64,000 nt of DNA from contig NC_074726.1 in the NCBI RefSeq assembly GCF_947242115.1, positions 6,317,951 to 6,381,950 on the forward strand, in the 5' to 3' direction. Below, piece after piece: positions 49,601-59,296 of the stretch. The DNA is from Biomphalaria glabrata (lineage: Eukaryota > Mollusca > Gastropoda > Planorbidae). Position 1 is the stretch's first letter. The number at the start of each line of letters is the position of its first letter. Below the pieces are notes generated by a model, which did not search any database, was not told where the DNA came from, and was given only the letters and a program-made list of their open reading frames with translations. Position numbers and translations under genes: made by a program.

Positions 49601-52515
49601 GTTTTCAAAGGAATTATCCCGCTTTCATGGTCCTTCTTTAACTTTTAATTTGTACTCTCCCTTTTTGTTGTTTCCTTTGAGATCTTAGTCCTAACATTAA
49701 TAATATGAAGGCTTTGCACTTCTTTAAGTCCTGCCAGCACAGTTCTACATCTTATATTTCTGTGACTATTGCCTCTACTCATACCATCTGATCACAACAA
49801 TTACACTTCCTGGGAAAATAAATGATACACGGATTGTGCAACTCGAAGATCTATAGTAACATTTTGCTGGTGATTCTACGTTGTTCGTTTAAAATGTGGT
49901 CTAGTGAACACTAGTGAACTCTAGTGCCCGTGAAATATATCAAGCCTTTTTTTTTTCATGTAGATATTTGTATCTATGGTTTGTAAGTTTAGGATGTTCC
50001 TTCGGCATTTGGTGACCCCAAATGAAACAGAAAAATGAAAAATAAAAAACGAAAAAAAAAAAGACCAATTATTTAAAACATAGTGAAATTCAACACTAAT
50101 ACATATACAACGACAATGGGGACAAGTTTCGCTATTCACTAAAAAATTGTTTTTGTCTGTGAGAGGCTCTCACCAATCGGATGCCCCAAGACCGGCCCTG
50201 CTTTACAGGTTTGAACATTGGCCTGCAATGTCAGAACCAGTGGGCAGTTTAGACCAATAGCTCGTTGGCACATCACATGTCTCACGTTACAGACCTTCTT
50301 TAATGATTTGTCTCGGCAAGGTACAAACCCTGGGTCCATCGTGACGACAGTCAAGAGCAGATACCTCACGACCAGGCATTCACTTTCCCCTTTTATAATA
50401 AAGCATGACGTGATTCCTCAGGACTCCCGAGATGTGTCAGCCTCTGGCCTCGCCTAAGTTGAAACTAGAAATATTAAGAGACGTTAAATAGATTCCAGAC
50501 CAATTGAATGTTATCATTTATTTATTTTGCATTTGTATTACGCAGAACTTTATACATAATGACAGGAAGCATTGTTGATATCAACTAGTCTATTTTTAGC
50601 TCAAATTTTCTGTATAAGATGCTTTCATAAGAAGATAAATTAACACATGGATTTTTACTATTGAGTGAAATTCTATGATATCACATTACATTAAGTCTGA
50701 GTATAGAGCTGACATTTCATTGCTAATCCTTTTGATAAGAAGAAAGTCATGTCTTCAACACACATACACACCTATGACGTCGATACTTATATTTAGGGGG
50801 GAACGCTATGCCTGCCTGGCGCTATTCGAGTGCTGCTGCTCCCACCTTGATCTCCGCCGCTGTCAGTTATGGGTAAACAGTATTTCCTAGTGTGTGGGTT
50901 GTGGGTTTCGATGTCACGGGTGTACGTACCAAAATGCATAGTTCCCTCTAGTGTACCTACTGTAGTACCTAGTTGGTATGAGAATGCTAGACATGTGTGT
51001 TTGTATGTTTAATCTTCCACCCCGCTCCACCCACAGGCTTGCAGAGGGACAAAGTTCGATGAAGGTGTGGACTACGTCGACAGCTGTGTCCCAGATCAGG
51101 TACAGGAAAACTTGGGTCTCGCCATACCGCAATATGAACCCGATTTCTTGATTGCTTATTCTTCGGTGCAAGGTAGGTAACTCGTAGTCTTACTTGGAAA
51201 TAAAGTTAATCACATTAATCTGCCCTTTCGCGGCTAAACTATTCACCTCGTTGAGTCAATTCGGGTATGTAGCCTATCATACGTAGACTGTCTAAGTCAG
51301 GAACACAAAAAAAAAAAAGAAAGAGAATTAAATGGGGGGGGGGGTGAGTAGGGGCGGCAAGGGTAACACAAGGTATCAAGGGAAAAATAATACCAGGGAG
51401 ACTTCATTGTTGAAAGAGAGTTGAATTCTATAATATTATACTTACACATTGGCACACAGACTTGCAGACTTAGTAAAACAAGATAAGCATTAAAGATACT
51501 TTTTTTTTTCTAAAAAAAACAACAATACCTTCTTTATACAACTTTTAGAGCGATTGTTTTTCTCTTAATAAGTAATGAATGTTATATTAAAAAATAGCGT
51601 GCAGGTTCTTATCACTGAGTCATTCCTCCCCCCCCCCCCGTCCCTCCCCGAGAAAGAATCCTGTTTAAGCGAATGTATAGATCTACTATACTTTACAATA
51701 TTTTATAACATTCCTAAGATCTTTAGATCTAGACTCAGAAGACGATGCGCACAATTTTCCTGAGCATTAATTTTTTAAGCTCTTGAATCAATAATGCCTT
51801 TAATTCGAAAATTCCCGAACGCTATAGTCCTTTCAAGAACGCGATAGTTCTTCCAAGAACGCGATAGTTCTTCCAAGAACGCGATAGTTCTTCCAAGAAC
51901 GCGATAGTTCTTCCAAGAACGCGATAGTTTTTTCAAGAAAGCGATAGTCCTTTCAAGAACGCGATAGTTCTTCCAAGAACGCGATAGTTCTTTAAAAAAC
52001 GCGATAGTTCTTTCAAGAACGATGTGGGATCTAGACCAGGGGTTCTCAACCTGTGGGTCGCGACCCCCTTGGGGGTCGATTGACCATTTGCCAGGGGTCG
52101 CCTAAGACCATCGATAATATGGATTGTTATTGTCTACTCTTCTATTGTTGTGTGTGATGGGGGGGCGAGGGTCGCGGCAAAGTGGGGGGTTGTAAAAAGG
52201 GGTCGCCGAACTTAAAAGGTTGAGAACCGCTGATCTAGACCTAGACCTAGTTCTCTAGCCAATACTCATTAGCTTCTTTTCTGCTTCGCAGGTTACTTTT
52301 CCTGGAGGAATAACGCCAAGGGTTCTTACTTCATTCAAGCCATCCACGAGGTGTTCTCAAACAATTGGGGTGAGTTCAACCTACAGAAACTGATGACCGG
52401 GGTCAACTGGGTCATGGCCACAAGGTTCGAGTCCAAGTCATCTAACGATTTCATGAGATACAAAAAACAGATGCCATGTTTTCTATCTACATTGACCAAA
52501 GATTTATATTTTTGA
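46627..52515 (+). CDS. Executioner-type caspase
   Basis: Exons: 46627-46879, 49271-49446, 51037-51172 and 52292-52515, all GT-AG with phases 1, 0, 1. Starting at ATG 46651 the product is 254 residues with a very short prodomain, close to caspase-3/7. The first exon is also open upstream to the acceptor at 46626, so another 5' exon is possible. The large subunit opens YSMKNPKKGIVLIFNN and has TRHGSDADE (Arg35), LSHGEDG (His95) and QACRG split across an intron (Cys137). The linker has DYVD150, a likely cleavage site. The small subunit has GYFSWRNNAKGSYFIQ, so the S2/S4 Trp-Arg pair is kept. It should be a cytosolic cysteine protease cutting after Asp in apoptosis. The two middle introns hold LINE and MITE insertions. 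Confidence 0.93.
46996..47191. mobile_element. hAT MITE, SPIN/OposCharlie-like, copy 1
   Basis: The ends CAGGGGTTCTCAA and TTGAGAACCGCTG are inverted repeats. The first 75 bp (GATCGCGACCCCCTTGGGGG, CCAGGGGTCGCCTAAG) and GGGGGGTCGCGGCAGAGTGG recall the SPIN-type non-autonomous hAT elements of vertebrates. The family link is from memory. TTCTAATA on the left has ATCTAATA two bases out on the right. It sits in intron 1 of the caspase model. Confidence 0.75.
47700..48320 (+). mobile_element. CR1-like LINE 3' end, family of the 59.5 kb element
   Basis: From about 47712 it follows 62110-62715 of the full element almost base for base, and the frame stays open to TAA at 48241-48243. It encodes the last roughly 175 residues (KSNKALGFIKRNFYKSNNNI onwards). 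It ends in the same ATAAGATAAGATAAG tail. 5'-truncated, recent, in intron 1 of the caspase gene. Confidence 0.92.
48375..48545 (-). mobile_element. LINE C-terminal remnant (GRPRMRW tail)
   Basis: Minus-strand translation has RQKSRGRPHKGRPRMRWIHD, then VQKDQHVSEGGM. This is the closing motif of a LINE reverse transcriptase ORF of another family than the 59.5 kb element. It is short and 5'-truncated. Confidence 0.55.
50150..50450 (-). repeat. Dispersed repeat, relative of the 0.9/2.2 kb direct repeat
   Basis: The reverse complement of 50216-50290 (TGTGCCAACGAGCTATTGGT, CTAAACTGCCCA, TTGCAGG) matches 980-1050 and 2330-2390. The following part with GGTACAAACCCTGGGTCC resembles a worn tRNA-like B box, so the whole may be a SINE-like unit. 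It lies in intron 2 of the caspase gene. Confidence 0.5.
51817..52022. repeat. 20-bp minisatellite, AAGAACGCGATAGTTCTTCC
   Basis: About ten units of 20 bp, four of them identical. Each unit contains AGAAC-GCGATA-GTTCT, a five-base stem with a six-base loop. It lies in the last caspase intron, just before the SPIN-like MITE. Confidence 0.95.
52037..52232. mobile_element. hAT MITE, SPIN/OposCharlie-like, copy 2
   Basis: 196 bp with the ends CAGGGGTTCTCAACCTGTGG and AAAAGGTTGAGAACCGCTG. ATCTAGAC at 52029-52036 and again at 52233-52240 is a perfect 8-bp target duplication. It is very similar to copy 1. It lies about 60 bp before the last caspase exon. Confidence 0.85.
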
Positions 52516-52746
52516 CATTTCGTTTCGTCTTGTACAATTTTAGATTCGATTTTTTTAATAACCACCAGAAGTCTTCTTAGAATTGAATACGGTAAAGATA
52601 AAATGTTATCCTGAATTAAAAATTAATATCAAGCCTGTAGTGATGTAGCTGTGTGTTTATTAGAGCTTTTGATTGAACACAAATATTAGGGCCTACATTT
52701 CGTTGTATGGACATATCTGTGCCCATGCTAATTAATGGACACCTAA

Positions 52747-52921
52747 ATTCGATTTTTAATTTCGGGATCTTTGGTCGCCTTATTGAGTCCACCCAGCTCT
52801 AATGGGTACCTGACATTTGTCGGGGAAAAGTAAAGGAGGTTGGTCATTGTGCTGGCCACATGACACCCTCGTTAACCGTAGGCCACAGAATTTACATCAT
52901 CTGCCCTATAGACCACAAGGA
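52747..52921 (+). mobile_element. tRNA-derived SINE, body and 3' part only
   Basis: AATTTCGGGATCTTTGGTCG, CTCTAATGGGTACCTGACAT, GGTTGGTCATTGTGCTGGCC and CATCTGCCCTATAGACCACA match the common SINE. The tRNA head is missing. Confidence 0.82.
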
Positions 52922-52924
52922 AAA

Positions 52925-53430
52925 CGTTATATCTCCGACACCTAATCTTGTATTATGCTGAAATTCGGGACAATTATTTCTTTTACCTGACAACAAAAGA
53001 ACCAATGAAAAAAAAAACAATCAGTTAATTAATTATTGGTAATTATTTTGTTTGGTATCTTGAACAAGGGAAAGAAATCGTACTTGAGAGATGTTGTCGT
53101 ATAAGTTGAATGAGTCCCCTTGAGGAATCTTGAGCCTTGAGTGAACACTTTTTGTATGCAATTAAAAAGCGATCATGTAAACATTCACTATGTTCCCCTT
53201 CTTCCCTTCCCCCTTTCACAACTGATCCAGCTCATTGCGCATTGAGAAAGTTAAAAGCTTAACAAAAACAATTGGTAAAAAGTATTTCTAATCGCACAGA
53301 TGTATTAATGTCTAGGTCGGTCACCGGTCTGACTCTAAGACTGATCTAAACTAATTGATACAATTACACTTAATATAAGCTTTGTTTTTTTTTCAAAAGT
53401 ATTTTAAAAACATGTTTTTCTTGTTTTGTT
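52925..53430. repeat. Foldback left arm plus a copy of caspase-upstream sequence
   Basis: 52925-53110 is a foldback left arm and centre. 53327-53430 (GACTGATCTAAACTAATTGA, AAGCTTTGTTTTTTTTT, GTATTTTAAAAACATGTTTT) resembles 46530-46615, the sequence just ahead of the first caspase exon. The same order of foldback arm then this segment occurs at both places, so the unit may be one repeat or an old duplication. Confidence 0.5.
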
Positions 53431-54029
53431 TTTTTTTACTTTGTACATATTGTGGTAAGAATATACCTGTGTACATGCTAGTTTATGGACACGTTAACTC
53501 GGCTAGAATGTTATGCGTTTGGGATGATCGCCTTCATACTGCCGTCATCCGTTGCCTTTGGGTTTTGACGTAATAATCTTCAAGTCTGATACTTTCAAGT
53601 CAAGTCTTTAAGAGAAATGAAGTCCCTAAGTCATTGTGCTCTGGCTAATCTTCTACGTTTCGTAGAACCGCATTGGCTTTGTCCTAGTCGCCCACTAATA
53701 TATTACTGTGTTCAAAACATAATCATTTTTACAAATGGCCTGACTTAGACGCGCGTGCTGAAACAGTGTAGTGTATGCACCTTTCGTATTTTATCATGTC
53801 TAGAAAAGTGTGTAATGTTCTTTGACTTATTATTAACATGGATAAATAGACGTGGACATGGCTTAGATATAGTTAGGCTTGTAACAGCTTTGACAAGCTA
53901 TAGGACGGGATGATGTTGCCATGATTATAAAACACATTGTACATATAATTGACAAAATTGTGTAATTAAATTGGTAATTGAAAAAGATCCTCAATGTTTT
54001 GTTATTGTTATACATTTCCTACTCCTACT

Positions 54030-54555
54030 CCTTACTTCCTTTTCTCTCTCTCTCTCTCTCTCTTTCTTCATCTTTCTCTCTCTCTCTTTCTTCATCTTTC
54101 TCTTTCTCTCTCTTTCTTCATCTTTCTCTCTCTCTCTCTTTCTTCATCTTTCTCTCTCTCTTTTATTCATCTTTCTCTCTCTCTCTTTCTTCATCTTTCT
54201 CTCTCTCTCTTTCTTCATCTTTCTCTCTCTCTCTCTTTTATTCATCTTTCTCTCTCTCTCTTTCTTCATCTTTCTCTCTCTCTCTTTCTTCATCTTTCTC
54301 TCTCTCTCTCTTTTATTCATCTTTCTCTCTCTCTTTCCCTTTTCTTCATCTTTCTCTCTCTCTCCCTTTCTTCATCTTTCTCTCTCTCTTTCCCTTTTCT
54401 TCATCTTTCTCTCTCCCTTTCTTCATCTTTCTCTCTCTCTCTCTCTCTTTCTTCATCTTTCTCTCTCTCTCTTTCTTCATCTTTCTCTCTCTCTCCTTTT
54501 CTTTGTCTTTCTCTCTCTCTCTCTCTCTTCATCTCTCTCTCTCTCTCTTTGTTTT
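54030..54555. repeat. Polypyrimidine tandem repeat (CTTCATCTTTCTCTCTCTCT)
   Basis: About 520 bp almost purely of C and T on the plus strand, with units of about 24-32 bp built from CTTCATCTTT plus (CT)n. Long open frames in three phases (Ser/Leu/Phe) are artefacts. The strand bias could support triplex DNA. Confidence 0.95.
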
Positions 54556-55698
54556 CGGCCCCCCCTCTTCTAATGAGTACATATAACGCATGCCTTCACG
54601 TGAAGGAGGTTAAGATAAGGGAAGTAAATTGTATTGGTCCAAAGAAACGTCAGTTTGACTACAGTTGTCCACCTCAGCTTTATGACTATAACAATAACAA
54701 CATAGATGTAACTACAAACAGCATATGCTTTCTTGTATACGTAATTTTTACATGTATAAATATTTTTTGTTGTTGATGATGTTGTCGCTTCAGAGACATT
54801 TTCTAAATTATTCACCCAGTCATTTTTTTTTATGTCAAAATCCAATTATAAAACCAGCAACTGCAATCAATGCTGTGCCACACAAAATATCGATACAATT
54901 TAGTCATTACATCACTCGGGTCCACCCATGCGTAAATAGTAAAAGATAGAAGAAGTAAGATAAAAAAACAACAGTTGAGTTATTCAAGAACAACCATAAC
55001 ATTTCGGCTCCTCGTTTTAAACGATCTGATCTATCTCCGTTATAAAATCAATAACAAGTAATCACTGTTGAGATAAATAAATAATAAACGTAACAAACCA
55101 TAATGCATTAAGTCAATCGTATGAAGACATATAGCGTAAATGGCATGCGTGCCTGGAAATTTAAATACGTATTTCTCAATTCAATTTTCAATAATTTAAA
55201 CTGTTGTAAAATTGGATGTAATTATTTTGACTTTATCTAAACTTACAACATCAAATCATTACAACTCTTTCGATAAGCTGTTAAAAATTTATATTATTTC
55301 ACATTAAGAAAAATACAAAACTGAAAATACAAATTTAAAAAAAAAAAATCACTTTCTTCGTATAGATTCACTATGAATTTGATAACAAAAAACAAATAAC
55401 AAAAAAAAAAAGATTTAATGTATGAAGAAGTGAATAGTGTTACTTATCTTAAGTATATCAATTTGCAAGTTTTCCTATTGCACAATATTATGTACTGTAT
55501 ATGGTCTACTGCTACGAGTGATCTACTTCAGCAGGCTTAATTTAGTTAAAAGTAGTATTTGACTGTTTTAAACTTGGTCTTATATATTATGCATCATAAC
55601 TTGGCTTTGTTTTGCCTGTAGAAAGATTACATTTTAAATTGACTTACATCTAATGAGCATTTAGTCTTTTAGTTTTAACCCCGTTCATGACGTCATAA
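54556..55698. other. Intergenic upstream of the GPCR, no recognisable gene
   Basis: AT-rich with A and T runs. No repeat family or gene was recognised. The GPCR promoter should lie here, but I see no convincing TATA box. Confidence 0.5.
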
Positions 55699-56712
55699 AT
55701 GGCCAGGAATAAAACATACACTTCTTTTGCTATATGCAATTTTGACTACTCGGACAAGTACAGAGTCCTGACGTTACAAATCATGGATTGTTATATTAAC
55801 CCGATAGTGTCCATCCTTGGTTTCATCGCCAACATGATGAGCATTGAGATCCTTCGACGCAGTGGACTCAACAAATCTTCCAACATTCTTCTCCTGGGCC
55901 TCGTCGTCTCAGACAGCATGTCCCAGATGACCACCATGAACTTCGCCATCATCTTGGAAACGTTTGGTCCTAACTGGGAATACCCGGAGCTGTGTGGTTG
56001 GCAGTATGGAGACGAGTTAAACTACTTTCTACTAGTGTGTAACATAGTATTCAAATTTTTGGGGTTTTGGGGTCAGTACGTGAACACTGCAGTGCCTGTC
56101 CTGATTGTTGTAGAGAGAGTCTTGGCTGTTTTCAAACCACTGGCGTTTCGAAACATTGTGACCCGACGGGCAGTGGTAGTTGGCGTGGTGTCTACGTATA
56201 TATTCTGGTTACCTTGGTCAGTTTTCTGGATGACTATTTACAATGTCAGCATTTTGATGTCAAAGGTCATGTTCTTGAGTAGAGATACATTTCTTATTAA
56301 GGAAATGACAGTATTCACAGTATTCTATTTCTATGTTTGTGATATACTGTCCTCTTGGTTCCCCATGTCATTTGTCATAATGGGATGTATCCTGACTTGG
56401 GTCAAAGTGAAGAGGACCTTAAATCAACGTAAAAAGCTGACCGCTGCCGGTCAACGTGTTCAGTGGTCAAAGAAGACCACCCGAACCCTCTTGACCACGT
56501 GCAGTATTTTTTCAATAACACATGTGGTCTACTCTGTCATGAACTATTTGATCCCAGACGATGACCTTTTAATTCATTATATAAAACTGGATTTCATGAG
56601 CCTTGTCTATCTAATCAACACATCCAGCAACTTTTTTGTGTATGTCCTGGCCAACAGAAAGTTGATGAACGTATTTAGACAAATTATGCATTTTGATCGT
56701 CACCAAGTTTAG
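55699..56712 (+). CDS. Rhodopsin-like GPCR, intronless, molluscan orphan type
   Basis: 337 residues with seven hydrophobic segments at about 29-53, 62-86, 108-137, 157-180, 205-234, 261-285 and 298-317. Typical marks: GFIANMMSI in helix 1 (GN motif kept as AN), LVVSDS in helix 2, Cys99 before helix 3, and ERV at 139-141 in place of DRY. Helix 7 has NTSSNFFVYVLANRK in place of NPxxY, as in many molluscan and annelid peptide-receptor-like GPCRs. The N-terminus is short, with an N-glycosylation site (NKT at 4-6). Loop 3 is basic (KVKRTLNQRKK). The ligand is unknown; a peptide or chemosensory role is inference. Single-exon members are common in expanded families of this type. AATAAA at 56715-56720 closely follows the stop. 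Confidence 0.88.
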   Translation: MARNKTYTSFAICNFDYSDKYRVLTLQIMDCYINPIVSILGFIANMMSIEILRRSGLNKSSNILLLGLVVSDSMSQMTTMNFAIILETFGPNWEYPELCGWQYGDELNYFLLVCNIVFKFLGFWGQYVNTAVPVLIVVERVLAVFKPLAFRNIVTRRAVVVGVVSTYIFWLPWSVFWMTIYNVSILMSKVMFLSRDTFLIKEMTVFTVFYFYVCDILSSWFPMSFVIMGCILTWVKVKRTLNQRKKLTAAGQRVQWSKKTTRTLLTTCSIFSITHVVYSVMNYLIPDDDLLIHYIKLDFMSLVYLINTSSNFFVYVLANRKLMNVFRQIMHFDRHQV

Positions 56713-56746
56713 TCAATAAATGAGAGAAAGTTATTGAAAAACCAAC

Positions 56747-57150
56747 AGGAGTGTTTCCAGCCCCGTGAGCTATATAATTGTTGTACCCCTTGCCCCTCCC
56801 CCCCCAACCCAATCAAAATAAAAAGATAATTAACGAAAAATAAAACATAAAAGTTAAATTATAAATGAAATTTATTTGGATCGAATAGAAGGATAACATT
56901 GTTATCATCCTAATTTGGTTCCTTGGTTGTCCATTTAAGCTGAGAGGTGGTTCCACGTCCAATAGCTTATTCCCATTTGTTTCTGACTTGATGTCTACAC
57001 TTGCTGAAAAAGCAACTTCAATTAAATATGAAGTTGGAATAGGCAAGATGTATTTCAGAACTTTTTCTGTTAAAACCGGATAGACATTTGTACACTTGCA
57101 AAAGCAAAAAGTCACCACCCCAAGTCCTTTCTGAAAGTTCAACAACGGCA
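56747..57150. mobile_element. hAT-type MITE relative, worn
   Basis: The left part (CAGGAGTGTTTCCAGCCCC, TTGTACCCCTTGCCCCTCC) and the interior (TTTGGTTCCTTGGTTGTCCA, AGCTGAGAGGTGGTTCC) resemble the MITE at 41386-41815. No clean right end or duplication was found. Confidence 0.5.
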
Positions 57151-59241
57151 GCGATCATTATTACAATAGGGTCGTGCCACATATTCTGCGCGCAGACTCG
57201 GATACTGGGCCCGCGTCTTACAAGTGGCCGAAGGCAGTGCTAACCACGGGTAATCTCTTTATACTCCTATTCCGTAAACGCCTCAAAGTAGTGTAAGGAC
57301 ATTCACTCCAGCCACAGGTCTATGTTATTTTAAAAGAAAGAACTACAGTACTTGTACATTTAATATCATTTGCTTTCTTTAAAAAAAATTATTTAAGTCC
57401 TAAAAATGTATATTTTTGAGTTTGTGGATGGTAAGACCCTTGGTTGACGCACTGCCCTTGATCCGAAGCAGTATTTATTCTATACGACCATTACGAGCAT
57501 CTATAAGCGGTCGCTTCTTAATAACGACAGTGTTGCAAACGGTAAAATGTAAGTATTTCCTGTACAAATGTGAAGAAAATAATTTTTAAAAAAGTAAATC
57601 AAAATTTGGATATTTTAAAAATCTTTCTTGTGTGGCCCCTCCCTTGTAGATATCACAGGGCAGTGGCGCCACCCGCCGCCCACTATATCCGGCCCTATGT
57701 TTGTTTCTAAGAGTCCGTCTTAAGCCAATCCCAACAGATCGCTCTTCTTCCACATGCGACAAACCTTCTGGCATGGATGTTGTGTTCATGTTCAACGGAT
57801 ATCTTATACATTCAATAGTTTTGTTTCAATCATGTTTTTAAGTTCATCTGCAAATTCATCAAACGCTATGTAATGCATTTCAGAACATTTGAATATGTCA
57901 CCTATCTATACCTATTAGCTGAAATTGTTATAAACTCTTGAAGAAAGGGAAATGGGTTTGATCTACGTCTCCGTGACTAAATCTGCTTCTGTGGCCATAA
58001 ATTTAGTTCAGCGGCGGAAACTTTTATTTTATCTTGATCGTGGAGCAATGAAATGTCTTCGCCTTCTTGGCCTAATTTAAAACAGATGCGCAAAGTTTGC
58101 TAGTTTACTCTTACCGTACCCCTGGGGGTACGCGAATCGCACGTTGAGAAACACTGACCTAGAGGAAAACTTATTGCATATGGATTTGGAAAAAAAAAGT
58201 GCTTCAAGATACTTCAAATAGAAAATTTCATAGTGCCACAAAATTACTCTGACATTGTCCATGCATGTGGTCAATATTTTGCCTTTTTTTTAAAGCGGCT
58301 CCCTGAAAGGGGGAAAAGTCGCTATTCGTTTTGTGTGGTCTGTCTGTCAGTCCATCTGTCATTCCGTCCCGTTTAAAACAAAAACTAGAAAAGATCTTGA
58401 AAATACAAAATCTTTATTTTAGATCTTTAAATGTTCTGATGCAAAGGCTACTTTTTTTTTTATCTATTCTGATATCGAATAGTTTACTTTTTAAAATAAA
58501 ATATGCAAAACGTTATTTTTTATGAAATTACAACTCATTTTTAAAAAATACTTTAAGGGAGTTAAGTATTTTTAATACATCTACAGCCTCTTCATCGATG
58601 GATACGCACATTGGTACAAACAAAAGCATCTAAAGTCACAAACGACTAACTTATTTACTAAAATACATTTTTGTTTGTTTTTTATGCTGAGCACTCACTA
58701 TAGTCTCTGATAGGAATTGTATTTTTATTGCTATTGCCCTGACCTGTCAAATTTCACATACTTTTCCTTTGTTTTTCAATATAACATTCATTAGTTGAAA
58801 GAGGACACAGAATCACACCGTATGTTGTGTAAGGAAGGTAGTGTCATTTTAAAATTGTATATTTTATGTTTGTATTGTTCCTTTTTCAGTGTTGTTGTCT
58901 TTACCAGCTCACTGAAATATGACTTTTTCTTGGCTCGGTTTGGTATAATTATGCATTGTGTTTTTTTAAAACTATTTATTTGTTCATGTTTTAAAACTCA
59001 AAGTAAAGTTTAACTGTTATTCTCAACAAATGTGTAAGTAACAATAAAAATATAAACCTCATCATGATAAGGATTTTCTTTGCTTGAAAAAATATAATAA
59101 AATTTTTAATAAAAAGAAAGAAAAAACAAACAATACTTTAGGACTATTATTTTTAATATGAAGCCATCTTGGGTAACAAACAATTAATTAAGCTAAGGGG
59201 TATTTACTGTATGTAAAGAGCATCATAACTCTTGTAATACA
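57151..59241. other. Intergenic, no recognisable gene; one hAT-like end
   Basis: 58100-58155 (GTACCCCTGGGGGTACGCG, GTTGAGAAACACTG) looks like the right end of a hAT MITE without a partner. 58260-58400 has CTGTCTGTCAG-type sequence. Small open frames have no recognisable domain. Confidence 0.45.

Positions 59242-59296
<55 letters not shown>
59242..59296. repeat. (AT)n microsatellite at the 5' side of the LINE
   Basis: About 53 bp of AT. A similar AT run (62720-62766) lies at the 3' side, so the LINE may have inserted into an AT microsatellite. Confidence 0.93.

Noticed and set aside
51817-52022. Regular short repeats resembling a CRISPR array
   Set aside because: Units are contiguous with no unique spacers, in a eukaryotic intron; this is a minisatellite.
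53971-54776. Three overlapping 200-260 codon frames rich in Ser, Leu and Phe
   Set aside because: They lie wholly in the CT-rich tandem repeat; all three frames are open for the same compositional reason.
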